Source: Streptomyces sp. NBC_00461 (GTDB lineage Bacteria > Actinomycetota > Actinomycetes > Streptomycetales > Streptomycetaceae). Taken from it: a DNA stretch of 64,000 nucleotides. Below, piece after piece: positions 7,747 to 15,555 of the stretch; position 1 is the stretch's first letter, and each line of letters opens with the position of its first letter. The notes beneath the pieces are model-generated. The model made no database searches. It worked only from the letters and a program-made list of their open reading frames with translations, and was not told where the DNA came from. A program made the translations under genes and the position numbers. The stretch spans positions 4,745,001-4,809,000 of the forward strand of contig NZ_CP107902.1 in NCBI RefSeq assembly GCF_036013935.1. Reading direction: 5' to 3'.

Positions 7747-9477
7747 ATGCCTCTGTACTTCATCCGTCACGGAGAGTCCCAGGCCAACGAGCAGAACCGC
7801 TTCGCCGGACGGCTGGACGCCCCGCTCACCGCGCTCGGCCTGCGCCAGGCCGACCAGGCGGCGGACCGGGTCGCCGCCCTCGCCGCAGGGGGCGTACGGA
7901 TCGACGAAGTGCACATGTCCACGCTGCGCCGCGCCCAGGAGACCGCCCGGACGATCATCGAGCGGCTGCCCGAGCCGCCGGACCGGGTGACGGTCGACGA
8001 GGCCCTCATAGAGCGCGACTTCGGGATCTACAGCGGTCGCAACAAGAGCCTGGTGAAGAAGGGCATCGGCTTCGCCGGGTACACGGAGGCGTTCCACTCC
8101 CCGACCGGCCGGCCACCCGGCGGCGAGACCTGGACGGAGATGCACGCGCGCGTGGCCGCGTACTACAACGACGTACTGCTGCCCGCCTCGCGCGCGGGCC
8201 GGACGGTCCTCGTCGTCGCCCACAAGTACATCGTGGAGATGTTCGCGCTGGTCGTCGCGGGCGCCGCCCCCGATGCGTACCGCGACTTCAAGATCCCCAA
8301 CGCCCGTCCGCTCTCCGAGGACGATCTGCGCCGGGCGGTCGCGGCCCCCGCGGCGGCGGGACTGCTGAACGACCTCGGCGAGATCGTCGAGATCCGCCTC
8401 CCGCTGCTGGTCGCGGGCGCGGCCGCGGCGGGGGTGGCCGCGCAGCTCGCGCTGGGGATACGGGTCCCCGCCTGGGCCTTCACCACCGCCCTCACGGCGC
8501 TGCTGTCGGTCGGCTCGTTCTTCGCGATGCTGCGGGTCAATCCGCACACGCTCCGCCGCCCGATGGCCAGCCTCCACACGGCCTGGCCCCTGCTCCTCCC
8601 CCGCCTGGTGCTGGGCCTGGCCCTCCTCTGGACGGCCCGTTCGGTCCCCCTGGAGCTGGCCGGACTCTTCCTCCTGCTCCCACCCGCGCTGCTGGCCCCC
8701 ACCCTCTCCCTCCTCTGGGGAGGCGACTACTTCTTCGCCGTACGCCACACGGTGGCCGCCTCACTGGCCCTGCCGGCAGTGCTGCTGACGGGCCTGGCGC
8801 TGCCGGTGATGCTGCCGGGCGGGGCGACTCAGGCACACACGCTCACCACCCTCGAACCGGCGCTGCTCACGTACGCGGCCGTCCTGCTCGCCGCCCTAGT
8901 CCTGCCCGGCGCGGGCGCCCAGGTCCTGCGCCGGCACGATCCGATCCGCGCGGGCGCCCTCAGCACGAACTGGAACTGGCTGGGCGGCCTGGCCCTGATC
9001 CCGCTCGCCGGCCTGGCCACGTTCGCGCTGACCCCGCCGACCGGGCTGACGGCATCACTGGCCGGTCACCTGCTGCTGGGAATGGTCATCACCGCGGCGG
9101 CCCTGACGATCCTGCGGGGACTGACGGCGCTGTTCCTCCACATGCGCCCCCACGGCACCGCTCTCGGCCGTGACATGTTCATCACCCAGAACACGCCCAA
9201 CGTGTTCCTCTGGCTCGCCATGACCGCCATCCTGGCCCCGACCACCGGCCATCACCCGTCGGTCATCGGCCTCGGCGTCGCGCTGGTCTTCTTCATCGCG
9301 GTCTACATCGACGAGCGAGTCTTCCTGCGCGCGCACCGGCGGGATCTGTCACCGACGGGGGCGACGGCGGCAGCAGGGGCGTCCACGCAACAGAAGACCC
9401 CTCACGCACCCGCCAGAGCCGACCTACCCTTGCTGCCTTCCGGCCCTGGGGGAGTTCAGTCAGATAGCGCCGCGTGA
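7747..9477 (+). CDS. Histidine phosphatase fused to BASS-like polytopic membrane domain
   Basis: A 576-residue two-domain protein. Residues 1-200 are a phosphoglycerate-mutase-type histidine phosphatase: RHGES (catalytic His8), the second-half LVVAHKYIVEMF His, and the acidic ERDFGIYSG motif. Residues about 210-555 contain roughly ten hydrophobic segments. Their pattern, such as ALLAPTLSLLWGGDYFFAV and a later QNTPNVFLWLAM, resembles bile-acid:sodium-symporter (BASS) folds, though I infer this from motif likeness only. The ATG has GAGGAG about 8 bases upstream. The last 27 codons run through DNA whose opposite strand is the SRP RNA, so the tail DLPLLPSGPGGVQSDSAA is shaped by the RNA. A linked role, for example dephosphorylating a transported acid, is conjecture. 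Confidence 0.85.
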   Translation: MPLYFIRHGESQANEQNRFAGRLDAPLTALGLRQADQAADRVAALAAGGVRIDEVHMSTLRRAQETARTIIERLPEPPDRVTVDEALIERDFGIYSGRNKSLVKKGIGFAGYTEAFHSPTGRPPGGETWTEMHARVAAYYNDVLLPASRAGRTVLVVAHKYIVEMFALVVAGAAPDAYRDFKIPNARPLSEDDLRRAVAAPAAAGLLNDLGEIVEIRLPLLVAGAAAAGVAAQLALGIRVPAWAFTTALTALLSVGSFFAMLRVNPHTLRRPMASLHTAWPLLLPRLVLGLALLWTARSVPLELAGLFLLLPPALLAPTLSLLWGGDYFFAVRHTVAASLALPAVLLTGLALPVMLPGGATQAHTLTTLEPALLTYAAVLLAALVLPGAGAQVLRRHDPIRAGALSTNWNWLGGLALIPLAGLATFALTPPTGLTASLAGHLLLGMVITAAALTILRGLTALFLHMRPHGTALGRDMFITQNTPNVFLWLAMTAILAPTTGHHPSVIGLGVALVFFIAVYIDERVFLRAHRRDLSPTGATAAAGASTQQKTPHAPARADLPLLPSGPGGVQSDSAA

Positions 9478-9490
9478 GGGGCTGAACCCC
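9397..9490 (-). ncRNA. ffs: Small bacterial SRP RNA (4.5S RNA)
   Basis: The minus strand carries the universally conserved SRP domain IV: CCAGGGCCGGAAGGCAGCAA followed by GGGTAGG, with the GGAA tetraloop and the asymmetric loop that bind Ffh. The flanking helix is intact: CCCCTCACGC (opposite plus 9472-9481) pairs perfectly with GCGTGAGGGG (opposite plus 9398-9407), giving a hairpin of about 85-95 nt, the size of the short actinobacterial form. The exact 5' and 3' ends cannot be fixed by eye; the 5' end is set just upstream of GGGGTTCAG. The RNA overlaps the 3' end of the phosphatase-transporter gene on the opposite strand and converges with it. Confidence 0.93.
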
Positions 9491-9559
9491 AGCCTACCTG
9501 ATCGCCGGGCGCCCGAACGAGTTCGCTAGCACCCTCCCACTTCATGTAATGTTCCCGGC

Positions 9560-9647
9560 GGAGGATTCGCCTAGAGGCCTAGGGCGCACGCTTGGAAAGC
9601 GTGTTGGGGGCAACCCCTCACGAGTTCGAATCTCGTATCCTCCGCCA
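9560..9647 (+). tRNA. tRNA-Ser (anticodon GGA)
   Basis: Acceptor GGAGGAT pairs with ATCCTCC, discriminator G, and CCA is encoded. The anticodon stem CACGC/GCGTG holds the loop TTGGAAA with anticodon GGA at 9594-9596, reading UCC. A long variable arm (TTGGGGGCAACCCCTCA) and GTTCGAATC T-loop are typical of serine tRNA. It serves as the apparent integration target of the region that follows: the part from 9591 onward is repeated at 14591. Confidence 0.97.
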
Positions 9648-9659
9648 GTGCCTCACCGG
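9591..9659 (+). repeat. Left copy of 70-bp near-identical repeat (putative att site in tRNA-Ser)
   Basis: From the anticodon loop of tRNA-Ser to about 12 bases past its CCA end, the sequence CTTGGAAAGCGTGTTG...CCTCACCGG recurs at 14591-14659 with about four mismatches. A repeat that starts inside a tRNA gene and ends just outside its 3' end is the typical footprint of site-specific integration by a tyrosine recombinase. No integrase gene remains between the copies. Confidence 0.75.
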
Positions 9660-9667
9660 GCACGATG

Positions 9668-9703
9668 TCGAAGGGCCCCACCGTTCGCGGTGGGGCCCTT
9701 CGA
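9668..9703 (+). terminator. Hairpin downstream of tRNA-Ser
   Basis: TCGAAGGGCCCCACCG and CGGTGGGGCCCTTCGA form a perfect 16-bp stem with a four-base loop about 20 bases past the tRNA. There is no long T-run, as is common in Streptomyces. Confidence 0.8.
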
Positions 9704-9743
9704 CGTTGTGCGTCTCTTCAATGGAGAGTTCGGAAAGCGCGCG

Positions 9744-10090
9744 TCATCGGCCCACGAGCGTGTGAGCCGACGGATGGAGCGCGGTCGGGGGCTGTGTGGT
9801 GGGCTGCAGGGCGACGGTGGAGCCGAGGGCTTCGCGTTGGCGGACGTGGTTGTGCTTGCGTTGTTCGGGGTCGATGCGGGAGTCGTAGTAACCGGAACCG
9901 AGGTCGTGGAACCGGGTGCCCGGGGGCGAGAGCAGGTGCCGGATCACGACCAGGAGCGAGCGGCCGACGGCGACCAGAGCCTTCTTCTTGCCTCGGCGAC
10001 GGCCGATGCGCCGGTAGCGCTCGCCGAGGAAGGTGTCGGTCTTGCCGGCCGCGGTAGCGAGTCGCACGATCAGCGTGAGGAGGCGCTGGC
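9744..10090 (-). pseudogene. IS110-family transposase, C-terminal remnant
   Basis: The minus strand reads ...LIVRLATAAGKTDTFLGERYRRIGRRRGKKKALVAVGRSLLVVIRHLL...YYDSRIDPEQRKHNHVRQREALG. This matches the end of the Transposase_20 (IS116/IS110/IS902) domain, where homologs read Y-A-x-x-x-GxKxALVAVGHSILV and end RKxNHVRQLEALGYxVTL. Only about 90 residues remain; the N-terminal DEDD catalytic domain and the central part are gone, and upstream sequence in the frame shows no similarity. It marks past insertion at the 3' side of the tRNA gene. No IS ends can be drawn. Confidence 0.7.
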
Positions 10091-10143
10091 AGCAGCGCTG
10101 GCCGCAGTCACCCCGGAACCCGCCCTGTCCATCGCGCCCCATG

Positions 10144-10311
10144 CCCCCGACCGCCGCCGCGGACCGCGTACTGTTCCGCCGCATCCAGGAACTCACCCTG
10201 GCCGGCCGCACCGACGACGAGATCGAGGCCGCTTTGCCCCCGGCGGCGGGCCATGTCTTCGTCCTCCTCGCCGCCGCCGTCGGCGACTACCCCACCACTG
10301 GGACCTCGTGA
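10144..10311 (+). pseudogene. Possible coding remnant, unknown family
   Basis: A plus-strand frame reads MPPTAAADRVLFRRIQELTLAGRTDDEIEAALPP and then ...AAGHVFVLLAAAVGDYP before a stop. The helical, charged composition looks like a genuine protein fragment rather than antisense noise, but there is no ribosome site and no recognisable domain. It lies between the transposase remnant and the LuxR-type regulator. It may be a very short gene or the tail of something deleted. The rest of 10312-10537 shows nothing else. Confidence 0.3.
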
Positions 10312-10537
10312 CCTCGCCGCACGTCCGAGATCGCGCGACGGAGAACTCCCCGCCACTGGCCCGCTGTTCGACGGCCCCGGTGCATCACCACAGCCGGCGT
10401 GCGGGTCGTAACACGGCGGCCCTGGGGCCGGCGCCCAAGTTCTCGGTGATGATCTCGCTGGTGAATCGTGGTTGGCTCTGAACTGGTACTAATGGCGCCG
10501 ACGGGGCGCGGCCGGACTCGACGGCGGGGGGCGGGCG

Positions 10538-13222
10538 TTGCTGGGACGAAGTGCGGAACAGCGGCGAATAGAGCGGATGCTCACCGATTGTCGGCAGGGA
10601 GCCAGCAGCAGCCTGCTGATTCACGGCGAGGCCGGGATCGGCAAGACCACGCTGCTCGACTATGCCGCCCAGCGGGCGGACGGCGTGCGGGTGCTGCGTG
10701 TCGAGGGCATCGAGTCCGAGATGGAGCTTGCCTTCAGTGGGCTGCACCAGCTGTTCCTGCCCGTCCTTGACGTAATCGACCGGCTGCCGACACCGCAGGC
10801 CGCAGCCATGCGAGCGATCTTCGGACTCACCGAGGACGCGGTGCATGATCGCTTCACCGTCGGTCTCGCTGTGCTGTCGATGCTGTCGGAGATCGGCGCC
10901 GATGCCCCGCTTCTCTGCCTGGTCGACGACGTGCAATGGCTCGACCGGCCATCCGCAGACGTACTCACCTTCGTCGCCCGCAGGCTGCGCGCCGAGGGCA
11001 CCGTGATGCTCTTCGCCGCGCGCGACGGGGCCCATGGCAGCGTGGCGAAGGGCCTTCCCCTGCTCCACGTCGAAGGGATCGACCGGGAGGCGGCCGCGGC
11101 GCTGATCCCCGGCCTCCCGCCGCACGTCGCGGAATGGATCATCGACCAGGCGGATGGCAACCCGCTCGCCCTCATCGAGCTCCCGACCGCGCTCACCCCG
11201 GCCCAGCGGGCCGGGCAGTTGAGCCCGCTGGCGCTGCCCGAGGCGCCGTCCCCGCTGCGGGGCCCCTTGCAGGACGCCCTCGCGGGGCAGATCGGCCGGC
11301 TTCCCGAAGCCACCCAGACCATGCTCGTGGTGTCCGCAGCGGACGACACCGGGGATCTGCCCTTGGTGCTGAGCGCGGCCCGCCGGTGCGGCGCCGCGAT
11401 CGAAGACCTGGAGCCCGCCGAACGCGCCGGGCTTGTCTCCCTGTCCGGGGAGGTGCTGCGCTTCAGGCACCCACTCGTCCGGTATGCGGCCTACCAAGGG
11501 TCCCCGCTCGCCCGGCGCATCGCCGCCCACGAAGCGCTGGCGGCGACGCTGGACACCGCCCGACACGCGCACCGGCGCGCCTGGCACCTGGCAGCCGCGG
11601 CGACGGGCCCGGACGAGCGGGTCGCCGACGAACTGGAGCACGTCGCCGAGTGGGCCGGCAGCCGCCAGGCGATGGCGTCCGCGTCCGCCGCCTACGAGCG
11701 GGCCGCCCAGCTCACCGAAGACCCGAAGCGGCGGGCGCGGCTCCTGATCAGCGCGGCCCAGAAGGCCGGCGAAGCCGGACAGGACGAGCGCTGCGGCGCC
11801 CTGGCCGACCAGGTGCCGCTTCCCGTGCAGGATCCCGGGATGGCGGCGGACTTCGCCCGCGTGCGAGCCGTCGTCGAGCTCGGCTGCGGCAGCCCGGCGG
11901 CCGCCGGTCGCATCCTGGGCGAATGCGCGGACCTCATCGCGCCCAGTCGCCCCGACAAGCTCGCCTCCCTCCTGACCGACGCGGTCCACGCGGCCTTCTC
12001 CTCGGGGAACGCCGCCCTGATAGGCGAGATCGCGGCCCGCGCTCCGGACCTGCCGGTGCTGGCCGTGCCCGCCCTCCTGCTCAACGGCGAGGTGCCCGGC
12101 GCCCTGAACTCCCTGCGCGAACTCGTACGGGCCTGCCGACTGCCCGGCAGTGGACTCATGGACCAGCTGATGACCGGGATCTACTGCCACTTGGTCGCCG
12201 GCCACGCGGAGGCGCACGAGATCGCCACCGCAGCGGTCGCCCTCTGCCGCGAGCAGGGCATCAGCGGGTGGCTGCCCACCACGCTGCACCTGCTCGCGGA
12301 AGCCGAACTGGCGCTCGGCCGGTTCGATCAGGCACACGCGCACGCCGCCGAGGGACTCCGGCTCGCCGACTACTACGCCCTCACCCACCGGGCCGCACAT
12401 CTGCGCGCCGTACTGGCTACCCTCGCCGCCGTCCGGGGCCGCGAGGAAGAGACCCGCTCCCTGGCGGAGCAAGCCCTGGAATACACCCGCCCGCGCAGCG
12501 TCGGGCGGGGCACGGCGAATGCCTTGTGGGCGCTGGGGCTGCTCGAACTCGGCCTTGGGCGGGCGCAGACGGCGCTGGAGCATCTTGAGGCAGCGCGGCA
12601 GAAAGCGGGCCATCCACTGCTCGCCCGGTTCCTGCTGCCCGACCTCGCCGAAGCCGCGGTGCGCGCCGGCCATCCGGAGCGGGCGAAGGAGCCCGCGCGC
12701 CGACTCGCGGACTGGGCGGCTGCCGTAAGCCGGCCGCCCGTCGCCGCGATGGCCCACCGCTGTGCGGCCCTGACCGGCCCGGACAGCGAGGCCGAGGACC
12801 ACTTCGCGGCGGCCGTACGTCTCCACGCGGACGGCGGCGACTTCGAACGGGCCCGCACCGAGCTCGTCTACGGGGAATGGCTGCGCCGACTGCGCCGCAA
12901 CATCGATGCCCGCGACCACCTCCGCGAGGCGCTGGAGACCTTCGAGAAGCTGGACGCCAAGCCGTGGGCCCGCCGGGCTCGTGCGGAACTGCAGGCCGCG
13001 GGCGAGACCCATGACGCGGCCGGTCCCACGGACGGACGGATCAGCCGGTTGAGCCCGCAGGAGCGCGAGGTCGTACGGCTCGCCGCCACCGGGGCGACCA
13101 ATCGGGAGATCGCCACGCAGCTCTTCCTGAGCCCCCGCACGGTCGGGCACCACCTCTACCGCGCCTTCCCCAAGCTCGGCATCAGTTCCCGCACCGAACT
13201 GGCCTCGCTCCTTGCCTCATGA
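10538..13222 (+). CDS. LuxR-family regulator of the large ATPase (LAL) type
   Basis: An 894-residue transcription factor. The N-terminal AAA-type NTPase shows Walker A (HGEAGIGKTTLLDYA, residues 29-43) and Walker B (LLCLVDDVQWLD, about 126-137); a long helical TPR-like region follows, and residues about 825-885 form a LuxR DNA-binding domain (LSPQEREVVRLAATGATNREIATQ). LAL regulators usually activate nearby metabolite or sugar genes upon ligand and ATP binding. The only upstream start in frame is TTG at 10538, after a G-rich stretch; the protein then begins MLGRSAEQRRIERML, the standard LAL beginning, so the start is credible. It lies within the tRNA-Ser-bounded segment and converges with the acetyltransferase gene, overlapping it by 6 bases at the 3' ends. 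No obvious target gene cluster is adjacent. Confidence 0.92.
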   Translation: MLGRSAEQRRIERMLTDCRQGASSSLLIHGEAGIGKTTLLDYAAQRADGVRVLRVEGIESEMELAFSGLHQLFLPVLDVIDRLPTPQAAAMRAIFGLTEDAVHDRFTVGLAVLSMLSEIGADAPLLCLVDDVQWLDRPSADVLTFVARRLRAEGTVMLFAARDGAHGSVAKGLPLLHVEGIDREAAAALIPGLPPHVAEWIIDQADGNPLALIELPTALTPAQRAGQLSPLALPEAPSPLRGPLQDALAGQIGRLPEATQTMLVVSAADDTGDLPLVLSAARRCGAAIEDLEPAERAGLVSLSGEVLRFRHPLVRYAAYQGSPLARRIAAHEALAATLDTARHAHRRAWHLAAAATGPDERVADELEHVAEWAGSRQAMASASAAYERAAQLTEDPKRRARLLISAAQKAGEAGQDERCGALADQVPLPVQDPGMAADFARVRAVVELGCGSPAAAGRILGECADLIAPSRPDKLASLLTDAVHAAFSSGNAALIGEIAARAPDLPVLAVPALLLNGEVPGALNSLRELVRACRLPGSGLMDQLMTGIYCHLVAGHAEAHEIATAAVALCREQGISGWLPTTLHLLAEAELALGRFDQAHAHAAEGLRLADYYALTHRAAHLRAVLATLAAVRGREEETRSLAEQALEYTRPRSVGRGTANALWALGLLELGLGRAQTALEHLEAARQKAGHPLLARFLLPDLAEAAVRAGHPERAKEPARRLADWAAAVSRPPVAAMAHRCAALTGPDSEAEDHFAAAVRLHADGGDFERARTELVYGEWLRRLRRNIDARDHLREALETFEKLDAKPWARRARAELQAAGETHDAAGPTDGRISRLSPQEREVVRLAATGATNREIATQLFLSPRTVGHHLYRAFPKLGISSRTELASLLAS

Positions 13223-14158
13223 TGCGGGCGCCGAGTAGATCATCCGAATCTCGGCGGTCTGGTAGCCGGCCCGGGCCAAGGCCGCGGCCATCGGCGCATT
13301 GCCCGTATCCGTAGTGGCGGTAATCAGTTCGGCGCCCGCCTCCGCGTGCACCCGGGTGATCTCGGCAAGCAGGTCGTCGACGTAACCCCGGCCGCGGAAC
13401 TCCGGGACGACCCCCAGGTAGCCGACGTTGCGGTTGTACGGCGTCGCCGACGGGATCGCAAGGCCCGCGACCTCTCCGCCGGCGGCGCGCGCAAGCCGCC
13501 ACCACTCGCGCTTGCCGGGGCAGCCCAGGTAGAAGTCCATCTCGTCCCGGGCGGTGGCCGCCGCGCCCTTGGCCGCCAGGTTCCTGCGGGTCTCACCGTC
13601 CAGGCTGCCCTGGGCGATGCGCCGGAAGACCTCCAGGAACTCCTCGTCCGTGGCTTCGTCGAAGGTGAGCCGGCCGCTGGAGCGCGGCACCCCGGCGCCG
13701 GGACTCCACTCCAGGCGCAGCCGTTCCACCTCGTCCGTGAGACCGGCCGCCAGCGCCGCCCCGCGCCGCCAGGCCAGGGCGGCGGCGACGGCCGGGTCCT
13801 CGCGCCAGCCGTTCGGCAATGTCAGGTTGTACAAGGGCAGTTTGCGCGCGCCCTGCTCGGCGAACGCCCGCAGGCCGGCGGCGAGGAGTTCGGCCGCGAC
13901 GGCCGTGCGGTCGACGACTGAGGCGTCGACGTACAGGCAGTCCAGGGCGACCGGGTGCTCACTGGACGACTGTCCCCACCACAGGGCCCGGGCCACCACC
14001 CGGTCGCCGTCCTCGGCGACCCAGGTCCACTCGGGCCGGTACATTCCCTGGCCGAGTTCATCGCGATAACGGTCGGCGTGGATCCAGCCGATGGGTTCGT
14101 CGACCGTCACGGCGACTATGCGATCGAGGTCAGCCTCGGTCGTGGGACGAATCAACAT
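13217..14158 (-). CDS. GNAT-family N-acetyltransferase
   Basis: A 313-residue protein beginning MLIRPTTEADLDRIVAVTVDEP. The C-terminal half has a complete GNAT fold with acetyl-CoA motif A: YLGVVPEFRGRGYVDDLL (R-G-x-G type pyrophosphate loop) and the following ITATTDTGNAPMAAALARAGYQT. The N-terminal half has a weaker, GNAT-like pattern (AEDGDRVVARALWW), suggesting a tandem-domain enzyme as in several actinobacterial acetyltransferases. GGGAGGG sits 6 bases before the ATG. The substrate cannot be told. The 3' end overlaps the end of the convergent LuxR-type regulator gene by 6 bases. Confidence 0.88.
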   Translation of the reverse strand: MLIRPTTEADLDRIVAVTVDEPIGWIHADRYRDELGQGMYRPEWTWVAEDGDRVVARALWWGQSSSEHPVALDCLYVDASVVDRTAVAAELLAAGLRAFAEQGARKLPLYNLTLPNGWREDPAVAAALAWRRGAALAAGLTDEVERLRLEWSPGAGVPRSSGRLTFDEATDEEFLEVFRRIAQGSLDGETRRNLAAKGAAATARDEMDFYLGCPGKREWWRLARAAGGEVAGLAIPSATPYNRNVGYLGVVPEFRGRGYVDDLLAEITRVHAEAGAELITATTDTGNAPMAAALARAGYQTAEIRMIYSAPAS

Positions 14159-14168
14159 GTGCCCTCCC

Positions 14169-14441
14169 TTACTGCTTGACGTAGGTCGTGATCGACACGC
14201 CGGTGCTGGAGACCTGGGAGCCGGTGAGGGTGAACTCGGCCGATTCGAAGGGAGCGTGGAACAGCGGGTTGCCGGAGCGGTGGCGCCAAAGAGCCTGCCG
14301 CTTGGTGTCGGATCGGGTGACGTCATGAACGCTAGGCCGGTCACACCGGATCGGCATCAGGCGCCTCGACTTAACCTGACCGGTCACGGTCGGACGAGCA
14401 TGGGAAGACGTGGGCACATCGAGGTCAGGGCCGGGCCGCAC
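14169..14441 (-). pseudogene. Possible C-terminal remnant of an unknown protein
   Basis: Upstream of the acetyltransferase the minus strand encodes ...RQALWRHRSGNPLFHAPFESAEFTLTGSQ and then VSSTGVSITTYVKQ before a stop 11 bases from the acetyltransferase ATG. The last 40 residues have the composition of a real beta-rich protein, while codons before them look non-coding. It may be the tail of a gene whose front was lost. The remainder up to 14590 shows nothing recognisable. Confidence 0.3.
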
Positions 14442-14590
14442 TGCGGCTTCACCAACGTACGGGCCAGACAGAACGCGCTATGACATGGCTGCAGTTTTGG
14501 TTGCATTCACCGGCGTACGGCACCGTTCAGAGGGACCATGCACCACAGCTCCACCGCTGGTCAGAACGTCCCATCACCCCCGGACGAAGA

Positions 14591-14659
14591 CTTGGAAGGC
14601 GTGTTGGGGGCAACCCCTCACGAGTTCGAATCTCGCATCCTCCGCCAGCGCCTCACCGG
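14591..14659 (+). repeat. Right copy of the 70-bp repeat: truncated tRNA-Ser 3' half
   Basis: CTTGGAAGGCGTGTTG...TCCTCCGCCAGCGCCTCACCGG repeats 9591-9659 with about four substitutions. It contains the variable arm, T-arm and acceptor 3' strand of tRNA-Ser but no 5' half, so it cannot make a tRNA. Interpreted as the distal attachment site left by integration at tRNA-Ser(GGA). Two of the substitutions fall inside the tRNA part (anticodon stem and T-stem side), consistent with drift after loss of function. Confidence 0.78.
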
Positions 14660-14679
14660 CACTCCCACCGTCAATCCAG

Positions 14680-14746
14680 CATCTTGTATCACCAACTTGA
14701 CACAAAATGCTGTGCCCGCCATCTTGTACTCGACATTTGATACAAG
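14680..14746 (+). promoter_or_regulatory. Tandem dyad operator upstream of membrane protein/GntR pair
   Basis: Two 28-bp segments beginning CATCTTGTA stand 40 bp apart (14680 and 14720). Each is a spaced dyad: CTTGT-A-N12-YACAA. The second is perfect, CTTGTA at 14723 and TACAAG at 14741. A -35-like TTGACA (14697-14702) lies within the first copy, so a protein bound here would cover the promoter. YtrA-type GntR regulators typically bind long-spaced dyads before their own operon, which fits the gene two positions downstream. Confidence 0.65.
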
Positions 14747-14766
14747 CGCCACGACGGGGGATCCCC

Positions 14767-15555
14767 ATGCTCGACACCGCCCTGCCCGGCCCGCACCGAC
14801 GCGCCCGCGCCGCTCTGTTCGCCCGGTGGGGCGGTCTCGCGCTCGGCGCCGCGCTGGCCTGGGGGACCGCCCAGAGCGACCGCCTGGGGCTCGGAATCCT
14901 CCACGCCATCCCGGTCTTCGGCATCTGCACCGTGGTGGGCATCCTGGCCGCAGACGCCCTGATCCCCAATCGGCAGGGGCCAGTACGCCAGGCGGGCCTC
15001 ACTCCGCGCCGTATCCGCGACTTCCTCCCGGTCCGCTTCGCCACACTTCTGGCCACCCAGGCCGCTGCGCTCATCACCCTGCTCACGACCGCCGCGCTCA
15101 CCGCGTCCGCGGACGACATCGGCCGGGCGAGCCGCTCACTCAGCGCGGCCTGCGGCGGACTGACCGAGTCACACGGTCCCTGGCCCGGCCTCTTCTACAG
15201 CGCCCCGATCCTTGGCGCCCTCGGGGTCGGCAGCGCCGCCTGCGGCTACGCCCTGTACCGCATCACGCGGCGACCAGCCCCCGACGGGGACTCGGCACTG
15301 CTCGCCGCCGACGAAGAACAGCGCCGAGACCGGGCGCTCGCGGTGACGGCCGCGTGGGGACTGTTGGTTTCCGCTCCGCTCGCCGGCGCAGCGTTCTTCG
15401 CATCAGGTGCACTGCGCTCGCTTTCCTGCCTCGGACCCGCGCCCCACGCCGTCGGCTGGATCCTGCTGCCGGTCGCGGCGACGGCCGGCTGCACGGCCGT
15501 GTGGTCCCTGCTCGTCGTTGCCGCCCCGCTCTCCGTCCCCCGGAGGCAGCCATGA
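14767..15555 (+). CDS. Polytopic membrane protein co-transcribed with GntR regulator
   Basis: A 262-residue protein starting MLDTALPGPHRRARAALFARWGG, with about five to six hydrophobic segments (for example LALGAALAWGTAQ, AIPVFGICTVVGILAADALI, TLLATQAAALITLLTTAAL, LLVSAPLAGAAFFASGAL, VAATAGCTAVWSLLVVAAPL). No enzymatic motif is visible. Its stop overlaps the ATG of the following YtrA-type regulator (ATGA), so the two are translationally coupled. In Bacillus-type ytr operons the regulator controls an ABC transporter; here a single membrane protein takes that place, and many Streptomyces have the same two-gene unit. The function is unknown. The start is chosen just after the tandem operator, with no strong Shine-Dalgarno. 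Confidence 0.8.
   Translation: MLDTALPGPHRRARAALFARWGGLALGAALAWGTAQSDRLGLGILHAIPVFGICTVVGILAADALIPNRQGPVRQAGLTPRRIRDFLPVRFATLLATQAAALITLLTTAALTASADDIGRASRSLSAACGGLTESHGPWPGLFYSAPILGALGVGSAACGYALYRITRRPAPDGDSALLAADEEQRRDRALAVTAAWGLLVSAPLAGAAFFASGALRSLSCLGPAPHAVGWILLPVAATAGCTAVWSLLVVAAPLSVPRRQP

Larger units (their letters stand above)
9647..14659. mobile_element. Decayed tRNA-Ser-integrated island (about 5 kb)
   Basis: The segment is bounded by the intact tRNA-Ser and a truncated second copy of its 3' portion exactly 5,000 bp away. It contains a transposase remnant, a LuxR-type ATPase regulator, a GNAT acetyltransferase and coding scraps, and none of the conserved backbone genes. It has no recognisable integrase, excisionase or replication gene, so if it was an integrative element it has lost mobility. 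An alternative is a tRNA-end duplication made by two nested insertions with later deletion. Confidence 0.5.

Noticed and set aside
10385..13153. Minus-strand 922-codon frame
   Set aside because: It is the exact antisense of the LuxR-type regulator, which has Walker and HTH motifs; the antisense translation has no recognisable domain.
14591..14650. Second tRNA-Ser gene
   Set aside because: The 5' acceptor strand, D-arm and half of the anticodon stem are missing; it can only be a fragment.
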